Below are positions 51,873-64,000 of a stretch of DNA of 64,000 bases, in pieces. Position 1 is the first letter of the stretch, and each line of letters opens with the position of its first letter. This DNA comes from Struthio camelus (Eukaryota > Chordata > Aves > Struthioniformes > Struthionidae): positions 5,330,001 to 5,394,000 of the forward strand of contig NC_090967.1 of NCBI RefSeq assembly GCF_040807025.1. The letters are read 5' to 3'. The position numbers and the translations under genes were made by a program. The notes beneath the pieces were generated by a model. The model saw only the letters and a program-made list of their open reading frames with translations. It was not told where the DNA came from and made no database searches.

Positions 51873-54360
51873 GCAGAGACTTGTCCCTGGGATCAAGACA
51901 AGTAGGAGCATTGCTGGTGAAACACTTTTACTCTGAGAATAGTGGTGGGAATGCAATGTATGTATTAATGATATTTATCCAAACAGCATTTTACTTTGGA
52001 GTATGATGTATTTTCCATATGGCATAGATTTGTCTCCTTGCAGTGTAATCCTCCAGTCATCACGAAGAGACCTACAAGCTTTATGGGAAGAGGGCTCTTG
52101 GCATTGCCACACTTTTTAGTAGTTTCCTAGCTTTAGGCCACTGCTGACCAGCCAGCACAGGAAGGCTGAGTGAGGGGGTCAGGCCCTGGGTGAACTACCA
52201 CTAGTGGCTTTGTTGGAGAGATGGAGTTGTGCTGGTGCTTGAGCAGATGCTGGCAGCTGCTTCCACTTTGAAGGGTTTGATGTTCCCTGTCTTCTTGGGT
52301 TTTATGCCGTTCTGGAGCCTGCAGAACTCTTCAGTGTAACCTCCTAGTGCCAGTGGGCTGAGGGCACCTGGCACAGATTGCCGGCCTCGCTAGGGGCTGC
52401 TTCATTATCTCTGTGTACATGAATGCAGTATTTGTTACTGGTGCTCTGGTGAGAAAATGCCAAAACTGAGACAGGTTGAGGGATGTTCTAAACCCTCTAA
52501 CTCACTTATCGACTAAGTATTTTGGAGCGTGAACTAAGGGGAATAAACTGAGCTGCAGTGCTAAAGAGAGCAGCTTGCAGCACAAGGCGGTCCAGGCCCA
52601 TTACCTGCGTGTCTGCAGATACTGCACTGGATCCCACATTGTTGCTTTGTAAACTTACAACCTGCTGCAGACTCTGCCTTCTCGGATCTGGAGCTGCTTG
52701 GAGTGTGTGTGTGGGGAGGAATATCCATTGCGAGGTCTGGTCTTTTTGTTTGTATTCTGCATGCTGATCGGCAGCCTCTGGAGACTGCATTCTCAGGCGC
52801 TTCGCTTTCCTTGTGCGTGCCCGGACTCCATGGTTTTGCTGGGTTGTACCACTTAAATAACATCAGTAGATGGAGCTCTTGAAGCACAGTGTTTGCAGTG
52901 GCTCTGAGGTTTGTCCCAGATATGCTGCTGTTTCTGCTAGGTCAGCATAGGTGCTGTATTTTGCAGTGACGCATGGAAATCTGTAAGGGGGAGGATTAGA
53001 TCCAGCCACAACCATCATAGAGAAGCTTTTCCACTGAACCATCTGTACTTCTGTCTAAGCTTTTTTTAAAATGAAGCAAAACCAAAAAAGTACCCTGAAC
53101 CATGCAGAACCCTATGTCATTTTAAATGTATTGAAAAGTCAAGAAAACTCAGTTGTCTCTGTTCTGAAACCCCACTGTAACTTTGCTCTTGTTTTTCAGG
53201 AGCCCAGGGCAAGCAAACTATCCATGGAGTGTATAACAAACGTAATGTCTTGAGGCAGGTCCAGCCTCCTTTCAGCTCTGCTTCCAAGTTTTCCTGGCTT
53301 TTGGGGGAATAAAACCCCCCAATATTTTTGTGGCTTTGATTTTTAGGCTATAATTTCTGCCAGACCTAAGTAGCAGCCTGTAGGATTTGTCCTGGGTTAT
53401 TTCCACTGTACAGCATTTGGTTGATTTTGCAATTGTCTTACTTGACAGTAGAAAAATTGGCCTTTGGGGTACATTTAATGTAAAACTGTACCAACTCTTT
53501 GTCTTTTTTGCAAAATAATCTGTGGGAGGGAGGGAGGGAGGCCAGTCTCCTGGCATTCGTGGCCACTTGCACAACCACTGCCAGCAGAGATCTTTTCATT
53601 GAGAACTCGTGTTCTCATTGTCTGGGGTCTCTGTTAAATTTTGGTTACTGAAACAATCTGAAGGTTCTTCCCCTTGCTCTTGTTGCAGTAAGTAAGTGAT
53701 AATAAGATACCGACCGCATAGCTATGTGAGAGCTGGGTGGAGGGGAGAGCAAGCCTAGTGCAAAGCACAGTATCCCCTTTTGCTTCCAGACAGCTCAACA
53801 AAATACACCTCAGTCCTGTTCGCCTCTCTGCTGCCTTCCAGCGGAGATGACAACTGTGCCAAATTTTATGGTTTTATGATACAGACAAATGTTTACTAGT
53901 CAGTAGGTTACAGCTTGTGGCTTAAAATGCATTTGATTCCAAGTTTCCCCAAGATGTAGGAGGGTAATGCACCTGTGCACCGTCCTGTTCCATCTCCCCA
54001 TTTTTAAGTGTACTTCAGGTATTTTTAAGCATCCTTATTTTGTAAAACTTAATTTATAATCTGAACAGATTAAGTAAGACTTTTGCCCTTTACAGCGCTA
54101 TTGTCTCAGAATGATAGTAGCAAATGATGTGAATGAAGTAAGTGGGCAGTGCAGGTTTGAGAGTGGCTTGCTAATGTCTGAGGGTTTAACATTGACCGCT
54201 GTGTATCTGCTAGCACGACATTGATTCAAGAGTTTGTTCTTCCATTTTTTTTGAAGGATCTTTGCTTTTGGGCTTGTAATTGCTTTGCCAGCTCTTTGAA
54301 TGTAGTTTTTTTTATATTTATTTGCACATTCAAGTAAAATAAAATATTGATTTTAAAAGT
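51873..54360 (+). other. SIN3B: SIN3B 3' UTR
   Basis: About 2.5 kb between the SIN3B stop and a strong AATAAA at 54338-54343. No coding homology was seen. Contains a (GGGA)n tract near 53525-53540. Confidence 0.7.
54338..54343 (+). terminator. SIN3B: Polyadenylation signal of SIN3B
   Basis: AATAAA inside AAGTAAAATAAAATATTG, followed about 20 bp on by a GT/T-rich stretch (gtcctttgtttt). It is the best distal poly(A) signal for SIN3B. Confidence 0.7.
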
Positions 54361-55980
54361 CTGCCGCTCTCACTGAGTCCTTTGTTTTAAATCAATTTAG
54401 AATTTCTGACAGTCCCCAGGACTGATTGTCTTGCACCTGAAACTGAATTTTAAACAATTGAAAAATGTGACTTAAAAAGCTAGATGAACCTCCCTTGAAG
54501 CAGGTGGAGGACAGGTTGCAGGGCTTAATCATTTAGACATGTGCCAGCTCACTTCCCGTGGGCCAGCAAGCAGCAAATCTCTGAGCTTACCAACACACAG
54601 AGAAGTTAGTGAACAGTAAGCAGAAGTAAGCTAGCGCGCAAGCTAACCTAAAAGGGAAATAACTTTCCTGCAAGTAGCGCACAATAAGAGATCTTAGGCA
54701 AGAAATGTAGTGCCTATAGCTAGTACCAATGCGTGCAACCAAGACCTCTCTTGGAGCAAAGGCCTGTAATCAAATGAGAGCATGGAAGTCCATGAGGTGG
54801 CATAGTTGCTCCACGTGGAGATTATAGGTTTCAAAAGAAAACATTTTGTAGTGCCAGCAAAGCATATCTTGCTGCATATCGGTTATTTCTAGCAGCACCT
54901 TGGCTATGAGAGGTGTGAAAATAGGGTCCAGGCCTAGCCCCCAAGTACTCACACGCTAAATAAAACAGACATTCAAGAAAGTGACTGATTCCAGTTCTGA
55001 AATCTATAAGCACATCTGCTACAGGTTAAGACAATACAACTGCAACCATGAAAATAACCCTCCACCCGCATTTCCCTCAACCTCCCTAAATTCCTGGGTA
55101 ATAACATGTTTAACTGTTCCTGCGAGCTCTGCACAACAAACAAATGTGTAGTTTTTGCAAATTAAGCTGTAGTGATGTGACCCAGATCTGATAGGAGTTT
55201 CCTTTACATCATTCTCAACACTTCCGTTGCCATAACAAAAGGCAACTCCACTTTCTGTTCAGAGTATTACTTGCTCACAGGGAAACAAACTGTTGTTCTC
55301 CTAATAACAATCCTCTGATGCATAAATTGTATGGAATAATTTGATAAAAATGATGGTAGTGGTGTCTCAGAGGACACAGTATGCTTTGCACAAAAGTCTC
55401 CTCTTGGAGATCTTGGACTTCTCTCAAAGAGAATGTCCCCCGGGCTCCAAGGGAGGCAATAGGCCCTGTGAAGGGACAGCCAGATCTGACATCACCCAAG
55501 AGCAGTTGGAGATCTCAGCAAGTGGACAGATTTGGCAATGATAAAGGACAGCTTAAAAATATCTTTCAAGTTTGCTAGATGGAATAAAAACTAATGGTTT
55601 TCTAAATTCAATTAAGAAATGCTAAAGGGAGTACCTGAATTCTGTATTTCATATCTCGGGACTTTTTTTTACACATCCTCATCTCACAATGACGCACACA
55701 GAGAAAGAGAGGGACTGTAAACTAGTGAGACTGTCTAGAAGTATGTGTGTGTAAACATGAGTTGAGATTTTCTTCATGCTTCAGCCATTCCTTTGGAGCA
55801 GAACTAAGTAGCTTTACCATAATGAAACCAGAGATACCCTCTATCTTCCACTCATCAAAACTAAACTTTTCAGTCTAGCAATTCTACTTATATCTGTGCT
55901 AAAGGATGAATCCAAGATGACAGAATCGCCCTAAGCTCAGCGCTGAGAAGGGATGAAGGTGTCTGTGTAACGCAGGGTAG

Positions 55981-55997
55981 CCCCCCCCCCCCCCCCC
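55981..55997 (+). repeat. C17 homopolymer
   Basis: Seventeen consecutive C residues in intergenic sequence, 0.5 kb from a G14 run on the same strand. Length is prone to sequencing error. Confidence 0.85.
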
Positions 55998-56483
55998 ACT
56001 GTCATTATCTTCCTAAGACCAAAAGAAGCTGTTCCAGAACATCATCTAGTGAACTGTAGTGATGCTAAAAAACTTCAAATATTCCTGAATAATGGCTTCA
56101 TGTGGACTTTCTATACTCTGAAATGAAATTGCAGGCAGAATAGTAATTCTGAAAAAAATTGTCTCCCGGGAAGCGTTATACCAGCATAAGGCTTACAAAT
56201 GGTGAGGAAACAAACACAAAAGGTTTGGGCTTTGGGAAGTGAAAAGTTATGGGTGGGATCCCAGAGGAACAGGAGACCTGTGGGACAAACAGATGATGAG
56301 AGAGGCAGAGAGATTCCCCAGAACTGTGCAGCATCTCAGGGTGACAATGAGAGACGCGACCAAGTGAGAGGAGGGGGAGTTGGTGTGATGGTGAAGCCAG
56401 GAAGAGTGGCCAAGGCATGAAATAATCCTGCACACGCCAGAGCCTGCAATACCTCTCTAGCAAGGCAAAGGCAAATCTGGGTT

Positions 56484-56497
56484 GGGGGGGGGGGGGG
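56484..56497 (+). repeat. G14 homopolymer
   Basis: Fourteen consecutive G residues, purine-rich flanks (GAGAGGAGGGG). G-quadruplex formation is possible. Confidence 0.85.
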
Positions 56498-59100
56498 AGA
56501 GGAGGGGTGTCCTTCTTAAAAAGATCGTCATTTCTATTTATAGCAATGGTCAGTGGAAGCTTCCTATGCCTTGTGGTTCTGAGAAGGCTCAGACACCAGC
56601 ACGCTCAGTGGCTAGGAAAGGCAGGATCAGCCTTGTGTTCATGGAAAATGTGAGGTTGTGCTGACACTGGTGGAAATGCTCTATGCTGCTAGCTGTAAGG
56701 CAGAGCCTCTGCCACCATGGCCGGCTGCCTCTCCTGTCTGCATCGCGAATGCGAGCTCAGCCTGGGGCAGGTGTTAGCTGCACTAAGATTTCTATCTTGA
56801 CACCTACTGGCTTGCAGCTGAGGAACTTCCTGGAGCCCCTGGAACTGGGTGGGAATAGCAAGCTCTACGAGGAAGAGGCTATTTAACTTCCAAACGCTGA
56901 TCTTCCAAGCATTAAAGATGTATGTTTGGGGCAGGCCTGGTGGTGTTTACACCCTCCTTCCCTAACCTGTTTTCCAGCCTTACATCTTTCGGGTTCAGAG
57001 CCATGGAATAAAAGAGTGCCTTCTCCCAGGGGGTGAGCTATTGCACAATGAATTGCATTAAAACCAAATTGTTACCCCACAGGGCAGGGATCACACGACT
57101 TAAAGAGATGTTAACAAGCCGTGACAAACCTCTGGCATTAGAATTTTCAAGCAAGCTGTTCTGCATCTAAAGCAGTCACTAAAGATCACACAGCATCTGA
57201 AAAATGAAGGCTGCAGCAATGAGTAACCTCTCTCTGCTCCACTCCAGAGACCTGGCCATAGGAAGCAGGGCTGTGATTTGCACACTATCTGAACCTGATT
57301 ATGTCTAATTTTTTGCATACAGAGCATGGAAAGGATCCTGGCTGAGGCATGGAAAATATGTGGCCACATGAGTCATTCTGTAATGGTTCATAAATCCTGA
57401 GAGAATCACAAAAAGCAAAACATCTAACGTTGCATCTTCCCTGTCCCTGCCAGTGGAACTCCACCTCTCAACACACTCGGCACAAGGATGTGGGAATACA
57501 GCAAAAGCAAAGGAAATAGAATCATTTTCTCCTTGGAATAGAGGAATCTCATCAAACAGCAGCCAGGCTCAGATTTGCAACCTTCACAGAAGAGGCCATT
57601 CATAAGCCGAGCAGAAAGAAACGAACTATTGCTCAGGTTGCCAAACCAAATTTACAGTTCCTACTGCCCGGACTCCAGCTTCTGTGTTTACTCCCTTGCA
57701 GAGCCAGGCAGGAGACTGGAGAGCAAAAGCCTAAAACCCAGCAGCCTCTCAAGCTATGACCTCTTGCCTGCCCACTTGATTGCCGGGAAGTGGTCATGCC
57801 GGGGCATTTACAGAGGTGCTGCGAGAGGATTTGGGATTTCCCCAGCAATGCTGTGCCAGGCAGCTGGCAGAGCATGGAAGGGATCTGCACTCTCAAAGAG
57901 TTAAGGAACGGGGATCCAAGCAGCAAAGGATGCTAAAGGTTCAGGTAACATCTGCCAGTTCAAGGGGCCCTTCTTACAACCCTGCATGGGTCGTCCCCAT
58001 ACAACAAACAGATATGGTGTTGCTCCAAGGTGTTAGCTAGCAAGGAGGCGTGCTCTACCCTCTTGGGGGTTTACTGGGTGGAGACTACACATCGCTGGAC
58101 AAATACAGCTCTCCTCAGGACAAGAGTGGCTGAAATTCACCATTATCTGCCCAGCAGCAGACACATCCTGTGGGCTCTTGTCTGGCCCCTTTCCTGCTGG
58201 ATGGAGCTGCTCTCCCTGTTCCTGGTAGTTTATCAGTGGAAGCACAGTCCCTCTGTTGAACCCTGAGACCTTGACAGTTATCGTTCATTTGGTACAGCAC
58301 TCCAGGCTGGTGCTAGTGCCGATTCTCTCCAGTGCAAACAACTCAAGAGTCAGGACTTTTAATCAACCTCTGCAGTGAGGTCAAGAAGGAAGACGCAGGA
58401 GCTCTGTCCCCTGTCTAACCAGGGAGCAGGAGGAGAAATAGAGGTGAACACTGAAAGGCCCAGCCTGACCTGAGGGCTGCAAAGGGGAAACTAAGAACCA
58501 TTAACTGCCACAGTGTGAGGCTGCAGGAGCCCTGTGTAACCCTAATCCCAGGGAGCTGGAGAGGTCTGTCTGGATCTGAAGCTCCCCTGCACTTCTTTTA
58601 TGCTTCTGTGAGAGGATGATATCTTGTCATGTCATCAGGAAACTTTTTGAAACAGGGTGGTGGGGAAAGACCTTGGATCTCCCATGTGGCCACTTGGATC
58701 TCTCCCAAGAGTGGGTGGCGAGGTGCTTGGTGCAGATCAGAGGTGTTCAGGGACGGTGGGTTTGGTTTATTCGCTAAACCAAATTCAAGCTGCATCAAAC
58801 CCGGCCACATGTGGCATTTCCAGGAATATTCTGGAGGAGGAAGGAGGCTCAAATGAGTCACTTAAACCAAGGGTTCTCTCTGACATACTGTGGATCTGGA
58901 TACATATGCCCCTCCCTGGCCCTCAGCTGACGCAGGAGCTAAGCATCTGCTTAGACAATGCAAACCCTGGGAATGTCGTGACAGCCTGGTGCTTCCGCCA
59001 GTTAAGGACTGATAGAAGGAAATGCGTAAGCAGGGTCAGTAATACTGCTGTCCTCACGCAGCTCAGAGCACGGCAGTGCGTTACCGGTTCCTGCTCCAGC

Positions 59101-61025
59101 ATGGAGACCCTCAGGAACAGACGGCTGTCACACAGGCTTATGCTGTGCTGCGCCTTTTGGGGACTCTGCTTGGCCTCTTCAGACTACGATGGTGAGTGTA
59201 TGTATTTGGGTGAAAAATTCCTTCTTAAAGTACTGGATACTTGGTATATTCATAAGGTCCCTGAAAATTCATTTTTGTGAAGTTATCGTATGGATGCACA
59301 CTCTAATTGAGATGGGTGCAGACTCTAATTGAAGCAGGAGATGATAGAAGATACTTATGGAAGAGAAGAGAAAGAAACTGAGGTGGGACAGCTTAGAGGA
59401 GGAGTAAAACAGGGAGCACTTGAAACCAAGCCTTCAGCTTAAAGTTAGGCTCCTGCAGCCACAGCTTTCCCTGGGGCGGGGGGCTCCAGACCTGAGGATT
59501 CTTCCGAAAGCTGCCTGGAGGAAGCGCTCTCCAGCTCTCTAGGCCTGCTGAGAATTATATGATACAAAAATCATTTGTGAATTGTGGGAAACCACACAAC
59601 AGAGGAACGGTGTAAGTTTGCACGGGCTTGCAGAAGACACCAGTCAGAGCAAGTCAGGCCTGAAAAAGAAGGTAAAAGGCTGCTCGAGCAGGAAGCATTC
59701 ACTTCTCTCAGAACGGATCATTTGGTCAGGACAGGCTGGTTACTGATGTTTATCCCTGCACACTTGATTCTGTCAGTCAGTTTTTTCTGACCTTCATACA
59801 GTTTACAAAATTCTCTCACTTCTAGGGACCCCAACATAAAATGCAAAACCTTAGTGGCTGGGGTAAGTGTTACACATCCAGCCTGCTCTGCAAAGTGCCA
59901 GTCCCCAGGCAACTGCCCAAACAGCAAGTAACAAGACTGTTTGCCTTGACAGATTACTCTCAAAACAGCACCGAGCAGGTAACAACATCAGAGAACACAC
60001 CGTGTCCCCGAGCCATTCCTGGGGAAAAGGCGATGATAGACAACACCACGTACCTGATAATCCACGAGGCCTCCCGCTCCCAGCTGAGAAGCATGGTCAC
60101 AGTGCGGCTCATCCCCTGCCTCTACACCCTCGTCTTCCTGGTGGGGCTGCCTTCCAACGGGCTGGCCCTCTGGGTGCTGGCCACCAGGGCTGAGAAGCTG
60201 ACCTCCACTGTCTTTCTGATGAACCTGGCTGCAGCAGACCTGCTGCTTATCCTGGTGCTGCCCTTCAAGATTTTCTACTATTTCCTGGGGAACAACTGGC
60301 CCTTTGGGGAAGGCCTGTGCCGGCTCACCACAGCTTTCTTCTATGGGAACATGTACTGTTCAGTGCTGCTGCTCACGTGTATCAGTGTTGACCGGTACCT
60401 GGCTGTGGTGCATCCTTTCTTCTCACGCTCTTTCCGCACCCCTGCCTTTGCTGCCTGCATCTGCACTGCCATCTGGCTCTGTGCTGCCATCCTCACCCTG
60501 CCCCTGACGCTGCAGCAGCAGTCGTATCCCCTGTATGGAGCAGACATTGCCCTGTGCCATGATGTTCTCCCCAGGCATGAGGATGACGAGTATTACTTCT
60601 ACTACTTTGTCTGCCTGATTGTCTGTGCTTTCCTTGCTCCTCTGGTGGTGACACTGTTCAGCTACTGCTCAGTATTGCGAGCCCTCCTGGACAGCGGAAA
60701 GCGGTACTCCTACACTATGAAGCTCACTGCTCTCGTGCTGTTCACACTTGTAGCCTTCTATACACCCAGCAATGTTCTCCTCCTTGTTCACTACTCCAGC
60801 TATTGCTCCAAGCTGTATGGTGACCTGTATATCAGCTACATGGTGAGCCTGGCCATCAGCACCTTTAACAGCTGCGCTGACCCCTTTATCTACTACTATA
60901 TTTCTGAAGACTTCCGGGATAAGGTGAGGAGAAGATTCTTCAATCGCAGCAAAAAAACCACCACATCCTTGAAAACATCCAAAGAAACACTCCCTCCAAA
61001 AAGTTCCAAAGATTCACCGGCGTGA
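59101..61025 (+). CDS. F2RL3: Proteinase-activated receptor 4 (thrombin receptor)
   Basis: F2RL3/PAR4 is a G-protein-coupled receptor of thrombocytes/platelets activated when thrombin cuts its N-terminus and frees a tethered ligand. Two exons, 59101-59191 and 59953-61025 (G|AT split Asp codon), give 387 aa (human 385). Exon 1 encodes a signal peptide (basic METLRNRR, then LMLCCAFWGLCLA). The probable thrombin site is TPCPR|AIPGEK (residues ~54-64), replacing human PAPR|GYPGQV. Hallmarks: GLPSNGLALWVL (TM1), NLAAADLLLILVLP (TM2), SVDRYLAVVHP (DRY), ECL2 CHDVL shared by PARs, FYTPSNVLLLVHY (TM6) and DPFIYYY (TM7). The tail is Lys/Ser/Thr-rich. Two N-glycosylation sequons (NST, NTT) flank the cleavage site. 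F2RL3 over another PAR is supported by the two-exon form and by SIN3B next door. Confidence 0.94.
59192..59952 (+). other. F2RL3: F2RL3 intron
   Basis: Single 761-bp intron, gtgagt donor and ccttgacag acceptor. From an ATG at 59841 the frame runs open into exon 2, so a transcript starting inside the intron could make a receptor without the usual signal peptide. This is only a possibility. Confidence 0.8.
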
Positions 61026-62130
61026 AGCCTCCATCCCAGCTCCCCACTCCCAAGGCACTCACAAAAGATGGTGGGGTGAGACAGAGACAACGCTGAGACT
61101 CCACAAGTTTCATCCAGAGCAGAGAGCAATATTTTCTAGGAGACAAATCCTGGTGAGGAAGAGACAGGTTCTTCTGTTTGTATGCTAAGACTGAATTAAC
61201 TTGGGCCATGGGCTTTCCTGTGAGGTATGCAGTCCAGAGAAAATGTGGAGTGCTGAACACGTACAGATCTGTTATGGGGACACCGTATGCAACTTCTCAT
61301 CTGCTCACGTACTGCCAGTGGCACTCCTGCCAATGTAGCTAGGTTTGGTTTTCTTAATGCATCTTACAACCTGGTTGCTATGCGTGTTCTATTCCTTTCT
61401 CTGCTATTGCCTTGCTTGCTGTCCTTGATCAGATATTCCCTTCACCTGAGCTGAAAAAGAACAGACACTTGCAAAATCAAATTTCTGAACATTTCAGAAG
61501 TAAAAGGAGATGCCTATGTGAAAGATACTCCCCTGAGCTAAAATATTATTCCAGGAGCGTGGAACGCTGGCTTCTCTAGCAATTACATTCTTGGCTTGTC
61601 TAGTAATTAACATCATGGTAATGTCAGCCCATTGTTGATAAGGAATGTAAAAAATCACATTCATTCATTCATTTCCATTTTCGAAGATGACCTTTAGCAC
61701 CCACAATTACTCTGAGGCAAAGATTGTATTAATGAAAAAGGGTTTTTATGCCTCTTGAAGGGAAATATTAAAGAAGGAATTCAGGAAACCCTCACTCTGG
61801 AACTCCACGTTTCCTTTGTGCAACATCACAAGCCTTCTCTGCTGAAGCAGGTGACCAAGCTTGTTGCTCAGTCCAGGAACGTGTTGCATGTTTCACAAAT
61901 TATAGCTAGCTTGTCCCTCAGACGCAGCTAGGGCACATCCCAGGGAGCAGCAAGGTAAAAAATGAGTGATAAACCTCCTGAGAGTCCTTGAATTCTTTGG
62001 TTTTACTGGTACAGGCATGACTTCTGTCCTCAGCATAACCTATGGATTTAGTTAGCTTAGAGCCTGCAACATGAATAAAGAGAGGCAAACAGGATTGTTT
62101 TAAAATCAGTTTTTAATAAAATATTTATCA
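61026..62130 (+). other. F2RL3: F2RL3 3' UTR (probable)
   Basis: AT-richer sequence after the F2RL3 stop, with AATAAA at 62074-62079 and 62115-62120. Either could end the transcript near 62.1 kb. No coding homology seen. Confidence 0.5.
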
Positions 62131-64000
62131 GAATCTAAAACAAACCCTTTTCTGGACTCAGATTTGCTAAGATTTGTGTGAACAAACCAAAAATTGTCAT
62201 AGAACTGTTTGTGTGTACATGTATGTGTAGGGTGAAATGCTGGTGAAAACTAGAGCCTAAGGGTGCAGTACTGCACATGCAGAGAACGTGCCAGCTACTG
62301 AATGCAGGAGACCTGGTGTAGCCAAGCTGGAAGCCAGGGCTACTGTCACTCAATCAGATAGAGTAAGTATTTAAAAAAAAAAAAAAAAAAGAGGAACAAA
62401 AAAGACTGCACTGAAGTTTCCTAAACAGATGATCACAATAATTAAATCCAGGTTATTGTGCATTAAATAGCGTTAGCAAAGCAAACGCTGCTGTTTTAAT
62501 GATGTTCTTTAAGTTGGAAATTGTTCTGATACTTGTTTTCTACTGAGGATGATTAAGGAGGAGGAAGAGGAACAAGACCAAAACACGTGAACAAGAATGG
62601 ACAAGGGAACTATTACTTTAAAATAAATATCATGGTAATGATTACTCCACATATTGTACAGTTACAAATATAAATACTAGTTTCATCAAAAGGATTGCAA
62701 GCAAAAATCAGAGATAACTAGCGCTGCTACAGCTAGTCAGTAATGTAACTTGATGTAAGTAAGCATCTCTGTGTCTTACAAACCCCCTGGCACTTTTCTC
62801 CTTTTGCAGTGAGGGACCATCAGAGAAGGGAAAGGAGAAGCATCTCTCTGACAGAGGGAGACAAGTGTGTCCAAGCCAGAAACAATTCAAAGCCCAAAGG
62901 AGCAGCAGTTTGGCTGTTCTTGCTGGCTCTGCACCACTAAATTGGTCTCCTCCTTGGTGAAAAAAAATATCAATCCCTTCTCTCCAGACTATGATGGGCT
63001 GATCTTCACAAAGTTAGAGCCTGAGTTTTCAGTGCTGAGATGTCCTTGTGCTCTCAGGGACAGGTGTGTGACTCTGATATGCTTCAGAGTCAGAACTATG
63101 CCAAAGCCTATGAATAACATCAAATCTGATAAGATCTGATAAATCTGTGTCCAGTGGTTCTCACAGACCTAGTCCTAAAGAGTTTCTGTAATTCAACCAG
63201 GACTTTACAGAATGGAGGAAAAATGAGTATTGATTTTTTTCCCTAGACAAAAAGAGTTAACAATGATGGCAAGAAACAGGAAAAACAAATTAGAAGCAAG
63301 GCAAAGCTGTGCAGAGTAGGACCATCAGTTGGAGTGGACAGGCTCTGGAGGACAGAGAGTTTTCTAAGGTGTCCTCCATGTGCCAAAAGCCTCTCTGCTC
63401 CATTACTCCTGTGATGGAGGAGAAAAGGCAGCCCCAACTCAGTAACTGCAGTTTTCTTTATTCAACTCCTTAAATAAAAAGACTGCTTTAACTGCAGAAA
63501 GTAGTTTGGCACGGTAGAATTGGGGGCAGGCAGAAGCTACCAACAGGTACCTAGGAATAGGGCAAGACTCATCCTTTGGCAGAAGAGCAAACGGGCCCTG
63601 AAAGTGCCAAAGCTGTGAAGAAGCACCCAAGGTGAAGTCAGGCTCCAGCATGTAGAAACTAGCACTTCACCTCACATGCAGTGCCCTGCTCTAACCACCT
63701 TCCTTTAAGGATGCTAAGCTTGCTTTGCCTCAGCCTTCTGGAGAATCCAAGTCTCCCTGCCAGTTCCTCTAGTGGCAGAACAGAAGCAAGACTCCCCTGC
63801 CCCAAACAGGTTAGCGCAACAACACAGAGCGACCCTGTGGAACAAGGCTGGGATTGATGGGCTGGCACCACCAGCAGAAATTATTCAGCTGGCAGCAATG
63901 GAGAAGACATCTGCATCTTGAACTAGTACATTACATTACTAGAACAGAGCCTGAGGGAAACGAAGGAAGTCAAGATTAGTACCTGGCTAAGGCTCCCTGC
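62131..64000. other. Downstream flank, no gene supported
   Basis: Contains an A18 run at 62373-62390. A minus-strand AATAAA within 63456-63475 could be the 3' end of a convergent gene; CPAMD8 is next in human. The minus-strand open frames here do not resemble CPAMD8 and I do not call a gene. Confidence 0.45.
62373..62390 (+). repeat. A18 homopolymer
   Basis: Eighteen consecutive A residues after the F2RL3 poly(A) signals. Nothing upstream is recognisable as a retrocopy. Confidence 0.85.

Larger units (their letters stand above)
54365..59100. other. Intergenic SIN3B-F2RL3, no gene seen
   Basis: About 4.7 kb with no recognisable coding segment on either strand. It contains a C17 run (55981-55997) and a G14 run (56484-56497). 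The last few hundred bases should hold the F2RL3 promoter and 5' UTR, but no TATA box or clear start could be picked. Confidence 0.55.

Noticed and set aside
63439-63871. Minus-strand open frames with a nearby AATAAA, considered as the 3' end of CPAMD8
   Set aside because: Position fits human synteny, but the peptides show no CPAMD8 features and no splice chain.

Overview
This is vertebrate nuclear DNA, most likely from a bird. Its genes are compact and intron-split, it has three GC-rich CpG-island promoters and almost no recognisable transposons. The gene order MED26 - SMIM7 - TMEM38A - NWD1 - SIN3B - F2RL3 matches the block on human chromosome 19p13.11. In chicken this block is on a microchromosome (chr28, from memory). 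The species cannot be fixed from the sequence alone.

Layout. 1-6547: first coding exon and part of intron 1 of MED26 (minus strand), with its CpG-island promoter up to about 7.1 kb. 7150-11925: SMIM7 (minus), five coding exons and a 3' UTR of about 2.8 kb that ends in the MED26 island. 11.4-12.4 kb: CpG island with a head-to-head SMIM7/TMEM38A promoter. 12129-16578: TMEM38A (plus), six coding exons. 16.6-22.6 kb: no gene seen. 22601-38822: NWD1 (plus), 19 coding exons. 39573-51872: SIN3B (plus), 19 coding exons and a 2.5 kb 3' UTR. 54.4-59.1 kb: no gene seen. 59101-61025: F2RL3/PAR4 (plus), two coding exons. 62.1-64 kb: nothing supported. I assembled every exon chain by hand from GT/GC...AG boundaries with phase bookkeeping. 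Each chain closes in frame at a length close to the mammalian orthologue: SMIM7 75 aa, TMEM38A 294, NWD1 1596, SIN3B 1115, F2RL3 387.

The genes do not form one pathway. MED26 (Mediator) and SIN3B (corepressor scaffold) act in transcription. TMEM38A is an SR/ER cation channel, SMIM7 a small membrane protein, NWD1 a NACHT-WD40 signalling ATPase, and F2RL3 a thrombin receptor.

I found no new multi-gene system. The observations most worth checking are: a four-unit, about 43-46 bp-periodic array of RFX X-box-like palindromes beside the SMIM7/TMEM38A promoter; a U12-like donor on SIN3B intron 6, whose retention would give a PAH1/PAH2-only protein; a candidate cassette exon in that same intron; a GC-AG intron in NWD1; and a diverged PAR4 tethered ligand.
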